DNA from: TMED27 sp964351195
GTDB taxonomy: Bacteria > Pseudomonadota > Alphaproteobacteria > Micavibrionales > Micavibrionaceae
Length of the DNA stretch: 50,517 nucleotides
Reading direction: 5' to 3'
NCBI GenBank assembly: GCA_964351195.1
Contig: CAYGNI010000002.1
Location: 1 to 50,517, forward strand
In this document: positions 36,001 through 42,973 of the stretch, in pieces
How positions within the stretch are numbered: position 1 is the stretch's first letter
Layout: each line of letters starts with the position of its first letter
Program-made: the position numbers and the translations under genes
Notes under the pieces: generated by a model
The model's input: the letters and a program-made list of their open reading frames with translations, nothing else
Databases searched by the model: none
What the model was told of the DNA's origin: nothing

Positions 36001-37889
36001 CGACGGTGACAGGTAACGTGATTACAAATGACGATCAGGGTAATGATTTGTCCGGCAAAATCACGCATATCCAGTTTGAAAATGGCAGCGTTGTGTCTAT
36101 CCCATCTACGGGCCGTGTGATCAATGGCGATCATGGTACTTTGACAATCCAGCAGAATGGTTCATTCAGCTATAAGGCCAGCAATAACAATACTGGCGGG
36201 GTTGATCAGTTCACATACACGTTGGCTGATTTTGACGGTGATACAGATACAGCGACGCTCAGCATTACAGTGGGGGCTGATAATATTCCTGTGTTTGGAA
36301 CGCCTGCAAGCGAGATTGTTGATGAAACAAACTTGAACATTACGGAGACTGGCCGATTTGCAGCGAACTTTGGCAATGACGGTCCCGGAACATTCCTGGG
36401 GAATGGTAGTTTCTCTGCTGGTGGATCTCTAAAAGGGAATAGCTTGTCACATGAAGGCACAAATATCGCAGTGACATTTGCCAACGGTGTTTATACTGGT
36501 AAGGCCGGGTCAAAAACGATCTTCACGCTGACGATTGAGAGTGATGGCGATTATACCTATAGACAGTTCCATTCTTTGGATCACAAAGATGCGAATAATG
36601 CGAATGACATCATTACGTTGAATTTTGGTGTGCGGGCGAGAGATGCCGATGGTGATTTTGTTAACCGTAATTTGACTGTCAACGTTAAAGACGATGCGCC
36701 AAAAGCAGCAAACGACTTCGTCGGCAATGTTCTGGGTACTGTCAGCGGCGGCGCAGGCCCAGCCACACCATTCGACAGCGTTCTTAAGAACGACAACCGA
36801 AGCAATGATGAGCCCAATGAAATTACAAAAATCTCATTTGGGAATGTTACAAAAGATGTACCAAGTACTAGCGGCAAGGTCTCTATTAAGGGTGCTACGG
36901 GAACATTAAGCATCAATAAATGGGGCGGATGGGAGTTTGTTCAAGATTCCGTCGAAACATGGCGCGGCACTGAACGCCCGGCAGGTACGAATGTGTTTAC
37001 CTACACGCTTCGTGATGGCGATGGTGATATAAGTACGGCGACATTTACGATTGTCACGAAATATCAGTTTATCCCTAGAGACAATGATGATCGTGGTGGC
37101 GACACACCTCTTGTTCTTGATCTCGATCACGACGGTATTGAACTTGTCTCACTCAAAGACGGCGTATTCTTCGACCTCGGCCCAGATGGTGAGCTTGATA
37201 AAACAGGCTGGGTTGCCGCCGATGACGGTTTCTTGGCGCTTGATGCCAACAAAGACGGTATCATCAACGATCACAGCGAATTGTTCGGATTGCGTGGCGT
37301 GGACGGATTCTCAATCCTGAGCCAGTACGATTCAAACGAAGACGGTATTATCGACGCAAACGATGATGTCTTCCAGGATCTCTTGATCTGGCAGGATGCA
37401 AACCAGAACGGCTATTCCGAAGCGTCTGAATTGCTTGGTCTGGCAAGCTATGAAATCAAGAGCATTGATCTCACAGCAAACACCTCTGATCAAATCATCG
37501 CCGGAAACGACATCATCCTTGATGGCCGCTTCACATATGAAGATGGCTCAGAAGGCGATATCGTTGATGCGGTCTTTGACTCTGTTGCTTTGGACATTTT
37601 GTATGGAACTGAAGCCGCAGATACCTTCATCTTCGATGCGATCAACGATAACCCTGTTGCAATCCGTGATTTCAACATCGAAGAAGGCGACGCGCTTGAT
37701 CTTTCTGCTCTAATCGAAAGCTCAGATAACATCGACAGCGCGATCAAGAGCTTCGTTTATGCGGATCAGCAAGGCGATAATACAGTGGTCTCGATCAATA
37801 CAAACGGCGAATCTCATGCGATTGCAATCCTTGAGGGTGTAACCGGTGTAAGCGTTGATGACCTTGTGAAACAAACAATGGTGGCATAA
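30036..37889 (+). CDS. Giant LapA/BapA-like adhesin secreted by type I secretion (T1SS-143 and VCBS-like repeats)
   Basis: Protein of 2617 residues, very acidic, with no signal peptide. Residues 1-130 form an N-terminal module (FEDGSLIKLIGFGEA) like the BapA prefix or LapA retention region. A Glu/Val/Ala-rich linker carries PAAG at 175-178 and 191-194, the form cleaved by LapG proteases. From about 260 to 2350 I count ten T1SS-143-type repeats (each starting DExN and containing LDHxDxxDPNDxIxLxFGV and DxDGD) and six VCBS/cadherin-like repeats (GNVxxNDxxGED ... GxLxIxxxGSYxY ... DxFxYTLxDxDGD); in the second half they alternate strictly. A calcium-binding segment (VLDLDHDGIELVSL, LDANKDGIINDHSELFG) lies at about 2355-2430. 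The final 90 residues are a T1SS signal (TFIFDAINDNPVAIRDFNIE, DALDLSAL). It probably mediates attachment or biofilm formation. The exporter genes follow downstream. Confidence 0.9.
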   Translation: MAETNQTASQNASKPVENNSADMPINNSPCVVVTGDAAAGVLAPIVISKPETGATNEVSVQPGQQYFFTFAEETPTSFIQKDGNLEVAFEDGSLIKLIGFGEATAGDLPASFSFSDAFSGESIVVAEEVVEVIETVPAEDALEEPQAEIRETVVEVIAEVEPEAVIVQQIAAFEPAAGEPNIADILAEIEPAAGETGGGSEGRGFGFQSSFSAAPVVPLQDVGPINPTALQFNIPDVNTDLLFIEDPAPPADDIPVIVDPAAKNIDETNLGPIVVNDTIVADFGNDGPGIFCVQTTGTNFTSSVATLTSGGVPVDVNAIDDQTFIGSAGGNEIFKLVVNQDGSYTFTQSGVLDHPDTTDPDDVIALNFGIIAKDSDDDTDTTILTINVADDGPAPNARDERTVDEDNLGPITINPQILVNYGQDGPGEINANDDFQATGSVKGNVLSSEGSPITVTLDGNGYKGVDADGNTIFTLEITDATTGAYAFTLLSTLDHADPNDPNDRISLEFGVNITDFDGDSAPGTIVINVDDSAPVFGGNAVKSVDEDNLNPATSVSDDIDVNFVGNVTLTPDGTNGFSGSAANGQLSSNGVPVAVNPTANGYEGVANGVTVFTLVIDSTNKTYTFTLNEPLDHADGTNPNDTIQLSFGVLATDGNGNTDSATIKVDVLDSAPFAVDDSAGTINDGDSASGNVITNDDEGEDVDATVTQVQFGTTTLAVPATGSVSIDGDFGTLTISADGSYTYASNEGVSGQQTDVFTYTLTDFDGDSDTATLTANIIDNDATVSISGLGAVDESDADFDNGIFTSVQDVATFDFGVDGPGTIVPTGANSFTATGSVDNNVLSFDGKAITVSLNGDTYTGTASDGTEVFTMQIGTDGNFEFILKQAIDHADDSDPNDIINLNFGVTISDVDGDSATGVITINVADDGPSFLPSAAPAPSPAAFAASISAAVAATGTAASLTDIDEAELENGDQSINGSLNVDFGNDAPGTILANDIVTFDGTLDDTQITSGGEVITVTSNAANDTYTGTTAGGEIAFTLVITDIAEGDYTFTQFLPLDHEGDVITLAFGVRATDRDGDFVDGSVQVTIADDVLKIGDSFGDVDESEFDVVDEISTSGVVTTDFGADLGSISFDVAQDPVVTVDGNPITLSSNGQQVLFNLTGGTIEGVLTPGGDPVLTITLEGGTGKYTYKQFTNFDHQDPNDPNDTIEISFAVIAQSVDGDEDTGTITISVADDAPEAFDDVNGAEEGQFITGSVVSNDDLSEDTPNSVTSVEFGGTTQTIPAGGSATITTSLGELVMNSDGTYTFTATDLGDPDGTDVFNYTLTDSEGDSDTATLSIRVTPDGAPVADEGEMTVDETDFKFPVLGEDTTTGKLNIDFGVDGPGKVSANGNIERIGGGTTLTSGGDEVEVRVTATGYEAVNTVTDEQVFVLTVENDGSYDFDLLATLDHADPTDPNDNIRFEFGFEVTDFDGDAVQTKIAINVRDDAPVALDDTTSATEGTPISGNVTNNDIGSEDAPNTVVAISFNGTEVPVTAGGATILGQFGTLVIQQSGAYTYTPDNNNPDGVDEFTYTLEDSEGDQDTAEFAVTVSPIDDTPTPTAESKTIDEDNLGPITVDGKITADFGADAPGSFCVKTNGTNFTSSVGTLRSGGDTVLTSTVGDSTIIGTAGGVEIFRLVVDADGNYTFTQSGPLDHPDSSNPNDNIALNFQIIAKDADGDMSEATLTINVLDSGPVANDDINTANEGQTVTGNIIANDDQGEDTPASLFVVAGTPITADGTVINGQFGTLTINRNGSYSYKANADTPDGVDQFAYTISDFDGDLSSAVLSINVIGDDQPELQRPANEIVDESNLDIVESGQLVANFGNDDPGAFTGNGVFGSTGSRTGNTLSHKGTNIDVTFANGVYTGKAGSVTVFTLSIAANGNYTYRQLETLDHANRFDPNDIINLNFGVRVQDGDGDTADSILTVQVKDDAPVAVNDGRSVADNATVTGNVITNDDQGNDLSGKITHIQFENGSVVSIPSTGRVINGDHGTLTIQQNGSFSYKASNNNTGGVDQFTYTLADFDGDTDTATLSITVGADNIPVFGTPASEIVDETNLNITETGRFAANFGNDGPGTFLGNGSFSAGGSLKGNSLSHEGTNIAVTFANGVYTGKAGSKTIFTLTIESDGDYTYRQFHSLDHKDANNANDIITLNFGVRARDADGDFVNRNLTVNVKDDAPKAANDFVGNVLGTVSGGAGPATPFDSVLKNDNRSNDEPNEITKISFGNVTKDVPSTSGKVSIKGATGTLSINKWGGWEFVQDSVETWRGTERPAGTNVFTYTLRDGDGDISTATFTIVTKYQFIPRDNDDRGGDTPLVLDLDHDGIELVSLKDGVFFDLGPDGELDKTGWVAADDGFLALDANKDGIINDHSELFGLRGVDGFSILSQYDSNEDGIIDANDDVFQDLLIWQDANQNGYSEASELLGLASYEIKSIDLTANTSDQIIAGNDIILDGRFTYEDGSEGDIVDAVFDSVALDILYGTEAADTFIFDAINDNPVAIRDFNIEEGDALDLSALIESSDNIDSAIKSFVYADQQGDNTVVSINTNGESHAIAILEGVTGVSVDDLVKQTMVA

Positions 37890-37892
37890 AAC

Positions 37893-37921
37893 TTGACATT
37901 TAACATAATATTTGTTAATGT
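37893..37921 (+). promoter_or_regulatory. Promoter of the OmpA-domain gene
   Basis: TTGACA (37893-37898), a 17-base spacer and TAATGT (37916-37921), starting just after the adhesin stop codon. It shares TTGACA, 11 bases, ATTTGTTAAT with the adhesin promoter. GGAG at 37943-37946 is seven bases from ATG 37954. Confidence 0.6.
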
Positions 37922-37953
37922 TTTGTTAAGTTAATTTTGAGTGGAGAATGATT

Positions 37954-38808
37954 ATGGCTTTAGGTCCAATTGGTGCGAAAATTGTTGGTGCTGCTATGGC
38001 GGCGACAGGGGCAGGCGACGATAACGGGACTGCTCAGTTGCGCAAAGAGCTTGCGGTGGGTATGCCTATTGTTTCTGCACCTTTGATGCAAGACAATTGG
38101 ATTGAGGTTGCCGGCCTTGAGTGTGGTCAAAGATACGTAAATGAAAAACTTGTCTACAAGGTTACTGGTAATCCCACAGGTGATGCTAAAAGGGTTATGA
38201 AACGCGAACTTAGTCCTGAGAATTTGAGAGCTCTGGCTGAGAAAGGCGAAATTGTTCTTACAGATGGTGTGGCAGAAGGTATGGTTTGTCGTGACCACAG
38301 TGGTTTCGATGTTTGGAACGGGGATGTTGTTGTAGGGCAGACTGCTGATAAAGGTGACGAGGCTGCTGTTGTGAGTAGTCCGCTCGCCGGGCGGTTTAAC
38401 TTTGCCCTTGATGAGGCTCTTTTGACGCCGGAGGCGAACGCAAAGCTTGAGGCATTGGTTGCAGCGAGACCTGGAGCGGTTTTTGAAGTCTTTGGTACTG
38501 CAGATCGTGCGGAAAATGATGCGTATAATATTGAATTATCTCAAAGACGCATCAATGTTGTTAAGGCTAAAATCGAGGGCTTGGGCGGTACTGTTGTTGA
38601 AAGAGCTGCCTGTGGCGAGAGTATTTGGCGCGGTGCGGGTCGTCCTGACGGTGTTCCTAATATGGATGATCGGTATGCCGGTGTTGTTGCATCTGATGGT
38701 GCGTTTTTGGCGATGGGCAATGATGGGAATTGTACAGCAGGACAAATTCAGGGATTTCAACAAATTCTTGATCTTCAGTTTGTGACTGCGCCTGTTGGCC
38801 CACGTTAA
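37954..38808 (+). CDS. OmpA-domain protein of unknown role in the adhesin secretion locus
   Basis: Protein of 284 residues. The C-terminal half has an OmpA-like peptidoglycan-binding fold: FNFALDEALLTPEANAKLEA, then VFGTADRAENDAYNIELSQR and a CGE segment. The N-terminal half (about 25-130) is unrecognised; it contains Cys57 and Cys111 and the phrase VAEGMVCRDHSGFDVWNGDV. No clear signal peptide is visible: the N-terminus MALGPIGAKIVGAAMAATGA is only weakly hydrophobic and lacks basic residues before the core. It lies between the adhesin and tolC genes, has its own adhesin-like promoter and ends in a terminator. It could anchor or guide the exported adhesin at the cell wall, but that is inference. 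Confidence 0.7.
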   Translation: MALGPIGAKIVGAAMAATGAGDDNGTAQLRKELAVGMPIVSAPLMQDNWIEVAGLECGQRYVNEKLVYKVTGNPTGDAKRVMKRELSPENLRALAEKGEIVLTDGVAEGMVCRDHSGFDVWNGDVVVGQTADKGDEAAVVSSPLAGRFNFALDEALLTPEANAKLEALVAARPGAVFEVFGTADRAENDAYNIELSQRRINVVKAKIEGLGGTVVERAACGESIWRGAGRPDGVPNMDDRYAGVVASDGAFLAMGNDGNCTAGQIQGFQQILDLQFVTAPVGPR

Positions 38809-38825
38809 TGATATTGAATTTACTC

Positions 38826-38854
38826 AAAAAGCCCGCTTCATGCGGGCTTTTTTT
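38826..38854 (+). terminator. Rho-independent terminator after the OmpA-domain gene
   Basis: AAAAAGCCCGC (38826-38836), loop TTCAT, GCGGGCTTTTTTT (38842-38854). It separates the OmpA-domain gene from tolC. Confidence 0.93.
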
Positions 38855-38941
38855 GTGGGTGGTTGGGGACTTTAGGGGGGCTTAAATATTCCCGCTAAAT
38901 TCCTTGCATTTTTTACAGAAAACATGCATAAACCATTTGAG

Positions 38942-39022
38942 TTAATTATGGATTGTCATTATTATCCACAACACCTATACTGTGGATAATTTATTCGGCT
39001 TCGGCCTCTCATCCATAATTAA
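38942..39022. promoter_or_regulatory. Nested perfect palindrome with two DnaA-box-like cores upstream of tolC
   Basis: Outer arms TTAATTATGGAT (38942-38953) and ATCCATAATTAA (39011-39022) are perfect 12-base complements. Inside them, ATTATCCACA (38961-38970) and TGTGGATAAT (38981-38990) are perfect 10-base complements that each contain the DnaA-box sequence TTATCCACA. The element ends 31 bases before the tolC start, so it must overlap the tolC promoter or leader. It may be a regulatory cruciform, a binding site for DnaA or another dimeric protein, or a small mobile palindrome. Confidence 0.7.
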
Positions 39023-39053
39023 AATTTGCGTTACAAATTAAAGGATATATCCC

Positions 39054-40484
39054 GTGACTTCCAGATCTTCTATTCGTCGTTTGTGTTTAACTGTTTCAGT
39101 TGCTGCCCTTGCTGGTGCTACCTTTGGGATGGCCCCTAGCGTTGTAAGCGCGCAGGAAATGGTCGAGGAAAACCTTCACCGTTCATTGGGCGTGACTTTG
39201 CGTGATGCCGTGGCCAGCGGGGTGTCAACAAACCCGGAATATGGGACAGTAGCGGCGAGCCGCCGTGCGACTGATGAGGAATTGGAGCAGGGCCGCGCGC
39301 TCTTCCGTCCTTCTGTCGATGTGAATGCGGATGCAGGTTACGAGTATAGTGACGATCCGGCGACACGCGCAGGCGCAGGTGATGATGACGAGACGTTGGC
39401 GCGCTATGAAACTGGCGTGACGCTCACTCAGCTTTTGTTTGACGGTTTTGATGCGGCATACGAAGTTGACCGCCAGAAAGCCCGCGTGGTGTCTTCTGCG
39501 AACCGTGTGCGCGAGACGGCCGAGCTTGTCGGTCTGTCTATCGTTGAAGCTTATCTGGAGGTGATGCGTCAGCGTCAGCTTTTGATGATTGCGCGTCAAA
39601 ACGTGGCGGCGCATATCGATATTCTTGATCAGATCCAATCCGGCGTGGAAGGCGGGCGTACAACACAGGCTGACCTTGAGCAGGCAAAAGCACGCCTCGC
39701 GCAGGCCCGCGCGACAGAAGCAAGCACACGCGAATCTCTTCGTTTCGCCGAAGCGGATTACCGCACAGAAACTGGCGATGAGGCCGGTCCTCTGACTTTG
39801 CCCGTAACGCCTTATGACGTTTTAGCGGCGGATGTGAACACAGAGGTTGAGCAGACATTAGCGCACAGCCCGACGCTTGATATTTTTGCGGCGGACATTG
39901 AAGTGGCTTATGCGGAAGCGCAGCAGTCCAAAGCGACATTCTATCCGCAGGTTGATTTGCAGTTGAATGCTCGTCAGGGACACAATTTGGGCGGTGTTGA
40001 AGGCCGTGACCGGAGCGGAACAGCTTTGGTGGTTATGAACTGGAATCTTTACCGCGGCGGCGGCGACACGGCGCGCGTGCGTGAGTTTATTCACCGTCAT
40101 CAGCAATCTAAAGAATCTCGCGCGGAGGCTGCGCGTTCTGTTGAAAACGATGTGCGTCAGACATGGGCATCAATGGTTTCAGCCGGTGAGCGCGCCAAGC
40201 AATTTGCGGCGCAGGCCGATGCAAACACAGAAGTTGTAAAAGCGTATAAAGACCAGTTTAGCCTGGACCGCAGAACGTTGCTGGATGTTTTGGATGCGCA
40301 GAATGAGCTGTTTGTTTCACGCTCAAATACAATCAATTCAGAATTCTTAGAAATGTTGGCGGTTTACCGCTTGCTAGCCCTCAAAGGCAGCCTTTTACCG
40401 ACCCTTGAAGTTCCTTATCCACGCGAGAGCGATATTGCCTCCAGTGAGATGTGGAGTGAAAAAGAGCGGTTGAAAGCTCGCTAA
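39054..40484 (+). CDS. TolC-family outer membrane channel of the type I secretion system (LapE-like)
   Basis: Protein of 476 residues. The signal peptide is about 1-33, ending near VVSAQE. Two OEP repeats follow: the first contains TLRDAVASGVSTNPEYGTVA and ETGVTLTQLLFDGFDAAYEV, the second begins near SPTLDIFAADIEVAYAEAQQ and contains MNWNLYRGGGDTARVREF and SLDRRTLLDVLDAQNELFVS. These are standard TolC features. It would form the outer membrane conduit for the adhesin with the ABC exporter and adaptor encoded next. GTG 39054 is the likely start, with AAAGGATATAT upstream. A hairpin after the gene may reduce read-through into the exporter gene, or lower its level relative to TolC. Confidence 0.92.
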   Translation: MTSRSSIRRLCLTVSVAALAGATFGMAPSVVSAQEMVEENLHRSLGVTLRDAVASGVSTNPEYGTVAASRRATDEELEQGRALFRPSVDVNADAGYEYSDDPATRAGAGDDDETLARYETGVTLTQLLFDGFDAAYEVDRQKARVVSSANRVRETAELVGLSIVEAYLEVMRQRQLLMIARQNVAAHIDILDQIQSGVEGGRTTQADLEQAKARLAQARATEASTRESLRFAEADYRTETGDEAGPLTLPVTPYDVLAADVNTEVEQTLAHSPTLDIFAADIEVAYAEAQQSKATFYPQVDLQLNARQGHNLGGVEGRDRSGTALVVMNWNLYRGGGDTARVREFIHRHQQSKESRAEAARSVENDVRQTWASMVSAGERAKQFAAQADANTEVVKAYKDQFSLDRRTLLDVLDAQNELFVSRSNTINSEFLEMLAVYRLLALKGSLLPTLEVPYPRESDIASSEMWSEKERLKAR

Positions 40485-40500
40485 TACAGGGCGTTTTCAA

Positions 40501-40522
40501 AAGGGGCATTCACGTGCCCCTT
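40501..40522 (+). terminator. Hairpin between tolC and the ABC exporter gene
   Basis: Perfect 8-base arms AAGGGGCA (40501-40508) and TGCCCCTT (40515-40522), followed by CGTCTTTTAATTTTT. It looks like a rho-independent terminator or attenuator 17 bases after the tolC stop, within an otherwise co-directional locus. No clear promoter is seen between it and the exporter gene, which favours partial read-through. Confidence 0.7.
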
Positions 40523-40559
40523 CGTCTTTTAATTTTTGTCGCTAAGATATGGGGTTGAT

Positions 40560-42971
40560 GTGAGCAATCAGCAGGATAACCCATCCCAAAAGCCCATAGA
40601 GCCGCAAAACGGTTCTGAGGGTGAGCAGTCTTCTGATGAACGTTCGGAAGGCTATGGTCGTGATTCTATGGACCCACAGGATGCGGGCAGCGCTCCGCAG
40701 GAGCAGATTTCAAGATCCCAGGAATTGGCAGAAAATCCCGATAGCTGGCCGTTGCAGGCAGATCGAATGGCTATTCGTATGCCTTTGGTAGATTGTTTGC
40801 GGATTATGGCGGGGCATTATGGCCGCCGTACCAGTAATGCGGGGCTGACGGCCGGTCTTCCTATTCCGCCAACGGGTATTACCCCGGAACTTTATACTCG
40901 CGCCGCTCTGCGTGCAGATATGAGTGCGGTGCTTACTGAGCGATCTCTGGACGCGTTGTCGATTGCTGCGAATTTGCCATGTGTGTTGGCTCTGGTAGAG
41001 GGACAAGCCTGTATTTTGTGGGAGATTAAACGCACTGATGGGCATAATAAGCCACAGCCGAAGAAGGGCCAAAAAGGCGAGGGCGCGGTTGATATTCATC
41101 CGGAAACGCAATTTTTAGTACAATTTCCGGAAACGCCTGATGAAAAGCAGCTCTTGAAGCTTGATGATCTTAAAAAGCTTTACAGTGGATATGCCTTCTT
41201 TTTACGACCCATTGCGCGTTCGGATGACCGGGCGGGACCATCGGAGATTGATACTGGGCGGAATTGGTTCTGGGCGACGTTTTGGCAAAACAGAACGCTT
41301 TATGCCGAGGTGGCGATAGCGGCTGTCATGATCAATTTGTTCGGCGTTGCAGGATCTTTGTTTGTGATGAATGTCTATGACCGCGTTGTACCCAATAATG
41401 CGTTCGAGACGTTGTGGGCCTTGGCGGTAGGCATTATTATTGTCTATTTCTGTGATTTTATTCTCAAACATCTGCGATCGCATTTTCTGGATTATGCCGG
41501 GCGTAAAGCAGATGTGATTATTTCTTCGCAATTATTCGAGCAGATTTTGGGTATGACGATGCTAGCTAGGCCTCAGAGTGCGGGTGTTTTGGCGTCAAAT
41601 ATGAAAGAATTCGAGACGTTGCGTGACTTTTTTACAAGTGCAACGATGGTGGCGCTGATCGATCTGCCGTTTGTGTTTTTGTACATTATGTTTATCTGGA
41701 TTATCGGCGGGCCGTTGGCGTTTGTTCCTTTGGCGGCTATACCGCTGATTGTGGGTATGGGAATTTATCTGCAAGGGCCTTTGCAGAAAGTTGTGAAGCA
41801 ATCCTTGAATGAAAGCGCTTTGAAAAATGCACTTTTGTTGGAAACCATTATTGGGCTTGAGACAATTAAGGTTCAGGCAGCAGAAGGCCACAAACAGCGC
41901 GCATGGGAAGAGTTGACGGACAAGGCATCGCGGACATCAGTCAAGTCACGGCAGATTTCGGCTTTTGCTTCGCATTGGGCAGTTTTGATTCAGCAGCTGG
42001 TCAGTGCGGTTATTGTGATTGTCGGGGTTTATCTTATTTCTGATGGGGCATTAACGATGGGTGGCTTGATTGCCGCTGTGATCCTATCCGGCCGGGCGAT
42101 GGGGCCGTTGGCACAGGTTGCAGGGCTTATGACGCGGTTTGCACAGTCTAATCAGGCGCTTAATCAGCTTGATGATCTGATGAAGAAGCCGGTTGAGCGT
42201 CCTGCGGGTAAACACTTTGTGACTATGCCACATACGCAAGGGCGCGTTGAATTTCGAGACGTTGTGTTTAATTATCCAGGGCAGTCCGTACCAGCACTCA
42301 ATAATATGAGTTTTGTTATTGAGCCCGGTGATCGAGTTGGGGTTATTGGCGCGGTTGGATCGGGTAAAACGACTCTGGAGAGGCTTTTGATTAATCTGTA
42401 TGAGCCTACAAGCGGCTCTGTGCAAATTGACGGAACGGATGTGCGTCAGATTGATCCTGGTGATTTGCGCAGGAATGTGGGTGCGGTTCAGCAAAGCCCG
42501 CAGCTGTTCTTTGGATCTGTACGGCAGAACATTACGATGGGGCATGAAACTGCGCCCGATAGTGCGGTTTTGCGAGCTGCGGAGCTGTCTGGCGTTATGG
42601 AGTTTTTGCGCGATTCTCAAGCAGGGCTTGATACGCAAGTTGGGGAGCGCGGTGAGTCGCTTTCCGGTGGGCAGCGCCAAGCCGTGGCGATTGCACGTGC
42701 TCTTTTGTATGACCCACCGATTATGATTTTAGACGAGCCTACGGCGTCTATGGACCCGGCATCGGAAAATCGGTTGCGCAAGCGCTTGGAGATGATTGGC
42801 CAGGATAAAACCACGATTTTGATTACGCATAAGGGGGCGATGCTGAGCATTGTTGATAAGCTGATTTTGATTGATCGCGGGCGTCTTGTGGCTTATGGGC
42901 CCAAGGATGATGTCATTCGTAAGCTACAGGCCAAGCAGTACGGAACGTCTGCTGAGAATACAGAGGTTTAG
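40560..42971 (+). CDS. Type I secretion ABC exporter, LapB/LssB type, with degenerate C39-like domain
   Basis: Protein of 803 residues from GTG 40560 (TTG 40536 is an alternative). A hydrophilic N-terminal tail of about 65 residues comes first. A C39-like domain (about 70-220) contains DCLRIMAGHYGRRTSNAGL, but the catalytic Cys position is Pro and the catalytic His is missing, so it binds rather than cuts its substrate. Six membrane helices follow (about 250-540). In the ATPase domain Walker A is GAVGSGKTT (about 597), the signature SLSGGQRQAVAIARAL, Walker B IMILDEPT, and the switch ITHKGA. This layout is that of exporters for LapA-like adhesins and large RTX proteins. It is 2 bases from the adaptor gene. 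Confidence 0.93.
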   Translation: MSNQQDNPSQKPIEPQNGSEGEQSSDERSEGYGRDSMDPQDAGSAPQEQISRSQELAENPDSWPLQADRMAIRMPLVDCLRIMAGHYGRRTSNAGLTAGLPIPPTGITPELYTRAALRADMSAVLTERSLDALSIAANLPCVLALVEGQACILWEIKRTDGHNKPQPKKGQKGEGAVDIHPETQFLVQFPETPDEKQLLKLDDLKKLYSGYAFFLRPIARSDDRAGPSEIDTGRNWFWATFWQNRTLYAEVAIAAVMINLFGVAGSLFVMNVYDRVVPNNAFETLWALAVGIIIVYFCDFILKHLRSHFLDYAGRKADVIISSQLFEQILGMTMLARPQSAGVLASNMKEFETLRDFFTSATMVALIDLPFVFLYIMFIWIIGGPLAFVPLAAIPLIVGMGIYLQGPLQKVVKQSLNESALKNALLLETIIGLETIKVQAAEGHKQRAWEELTDKASRTSVKSRQISAFASHWAVLIQQLVSAVIVIVGVYLISDGALTMGGLIAAVILSGRAMGPLAQVAGLMTRFAQSNQALNQLDDLMKKPVERPAGKHFVTMPHTQGRVEFRDVVFNYPGQSVPALNNMSFVIEPGDRVGVIGAVGSGKTTLERLLINLYEPTSGSVQIDGTDVRQIDPGDLRRNVGAVQQSPQLFFGSVRQNITMGHETAPDSAVLRAAELSGVMEFLRDSQAGLDTQVGERGESLSGGQRQAVAIARALLYDPPIMILDEPTASMDPASENRLRKRLEMIGQDKTTILITHKGAMLSIVDKLILIDRGRLVAYGPKDDVIRKLQAKQYGTSAENTEV

Positions 42972-42973
42972 GG

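Noticed and set aside
35508..36134. Open frame of 208 codons opposite the giant adhesin
   Set aside because: Produced by the repeated, biased codons of the adhesin; no ribosome site and no domain.
30811..37085. CRISPR-like or satellite array from the regular repeats
   Set aside because: The regularity is at protein level in one reading frame; DNA repeats are diverged and there are no spacer-like unique inserts of constant length.
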